Part shown: positions 14,209 to 14,380 of the stretch, in pieces
Position numbering within the stretch: the first letter of the stretch is position 1
How the letters are laid out: every line of letters begins with the position of its first letter
Origin: Candidatus Omnitrophota bacterium
GTDB lineage: Bacteria; Omnitrophota; Gorgyraeia; Gorgyraeales; Gorgyraeaceae
Reading direction: 5' to 3'
DNA: 14,380 nt
NCBI GenBank assembly: GCA_020057645.1
Contig: JAGVFL010000138.1
Location: forward strand, 1-14,380
Notes under the pieces: model-generated
Seen by the model: only the letters and a program-made list of their open reading frames with translations
Databases searched by the model: none
What the model was told of the DNA's origin: nothing
Position numbers and translations under genes: made by a program

Positions 14209-14247
14209 CTAAGTTGACAAAGCGACATTGTCAGAGTGTCAACTTAG
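14209..14247. repeat. Dispersed palindromic repeat, copy 4
   Basis: A 39-base element with the same length and centre as copy 2. The right half TGTCAGAGTGTCAACTTAG and left half CTAAGTTGACAAAGCGACA are complementary except for four positions. It lies between the nitroreductase promoter and the end of the next gene. The outer bases CTAAG/CTTAG match copy 2. Confidence 0.87.
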
Positions 14248-14277
14248 ATGGGGAAAACGGTGCGGGGCGAAAAAAGG

Positions 14278-14379
14278 TTACTTTATATTTTTTAAATACC
14301 TTTTTATATCATCGTGGTCACCTGCCAGAACAAACTCTACTAAATCTTCTTGCCATCTAAAGAGGATCCTGGCTTTAAG
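14278..14379 (-). CDS. C-terminal end of an unidentified protein (partial)
   Basis: The minus-strand frame is open from the window edge to TAA at 14278-14280. The 33 visible residues include ILFRWQEDLVEFVLAGDHDD and end RYLKNIK. The pattern of a hydrophobic beta strand followed by G-D-H-D and a short helix vaguely recalls the end of RelE/ParE-fold toxins, but this is too little to assign a family. It would be transcribed toward the nitroreductase gene and is separated from it by palindrome copy 4. Confidence 0.55.
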   Translation of the reverse strand, partial: LKARILFRWQEDLVEFVLAGDHDDIKRYLKNIK

Positions 14380-14380
14380 C

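Noticed and set aside
1964..14247. CRISPR array
   Set aside because: The repeats are palindromic and kilobases apart in separate intergenic gaps, with no regular spacers and no cas genes.

Overview
The window is a gene-dense stretch of a bacterial chromosome, moderately AT-rich by eye. Almost all genes lie on the minus strand. There are no tRNA or rRNA genes, no CRISPR array and no recognisable transposase. The mix of Lgt and lipoproteins, a membrane-embedded spermidine-synthase-like protein, TrpB2, an archaeal-type thymidylate synthase, AmmeMemoRadiSam genes and dispersed palindromic repeats resembles Gram-negative candidate-phylum genomes such as Omnitrophota. That placement is an inference from gene content, not a phylogeny.

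Left part (1-6247): the tail of a plus-strand gene; a minus-strand pair rsmI plus an exported GHL10-type glycoside-hydrolase-like protein (4-bp overlap); glmS with a canonical promoter; and, divergent from glmS, a 757-residue protein with a spermidine-synthase-like domain between two membrane regions. This gene ends at a strong bidirectional terminator shared with the converging operon. A short promoter/SD/10-codon arrangement lies just before that terminator.

Central operon (13102 down to 6250, minus): trpB2 - HAD phosphatase - NYN nuclease - archaeal-type thyA - lgt - small membrane protein - amrS - small Tat-like protein - amrB/amrA fusion. Most junctions overlap or are within a few bases. 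The last five genes look like one functional block: Lgt would lipidate the predicted lipoprotein AmrBA. The radical SAM enzyme AmrS is flanked by two tiny signal/anchor proteins that end in the same E-A-x-x-Y-x-x-[IL] motif, which resembles the N-terminal stretch missing from this AmrS. The function of the AmmeMemoRadiSam triad is not established, so this is the most interesting part of the window.

Right part (13169-14380): an OsmC-type thiol peroxidase and a nitroreductase, each with a -10 box 6-7 bases before its start codon (predicted leaderless mRNAs), then the C-terminal end of an unidentified gene.

Two kinds of palindromic element occur between genes. One is a ~39-bp family with four copies (1964, 7732, 13132, 14209), one of them a perfect 19-bp inverted repeat. 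The other is a single perfect 14-bp-arm palindrome at 7940-7968.
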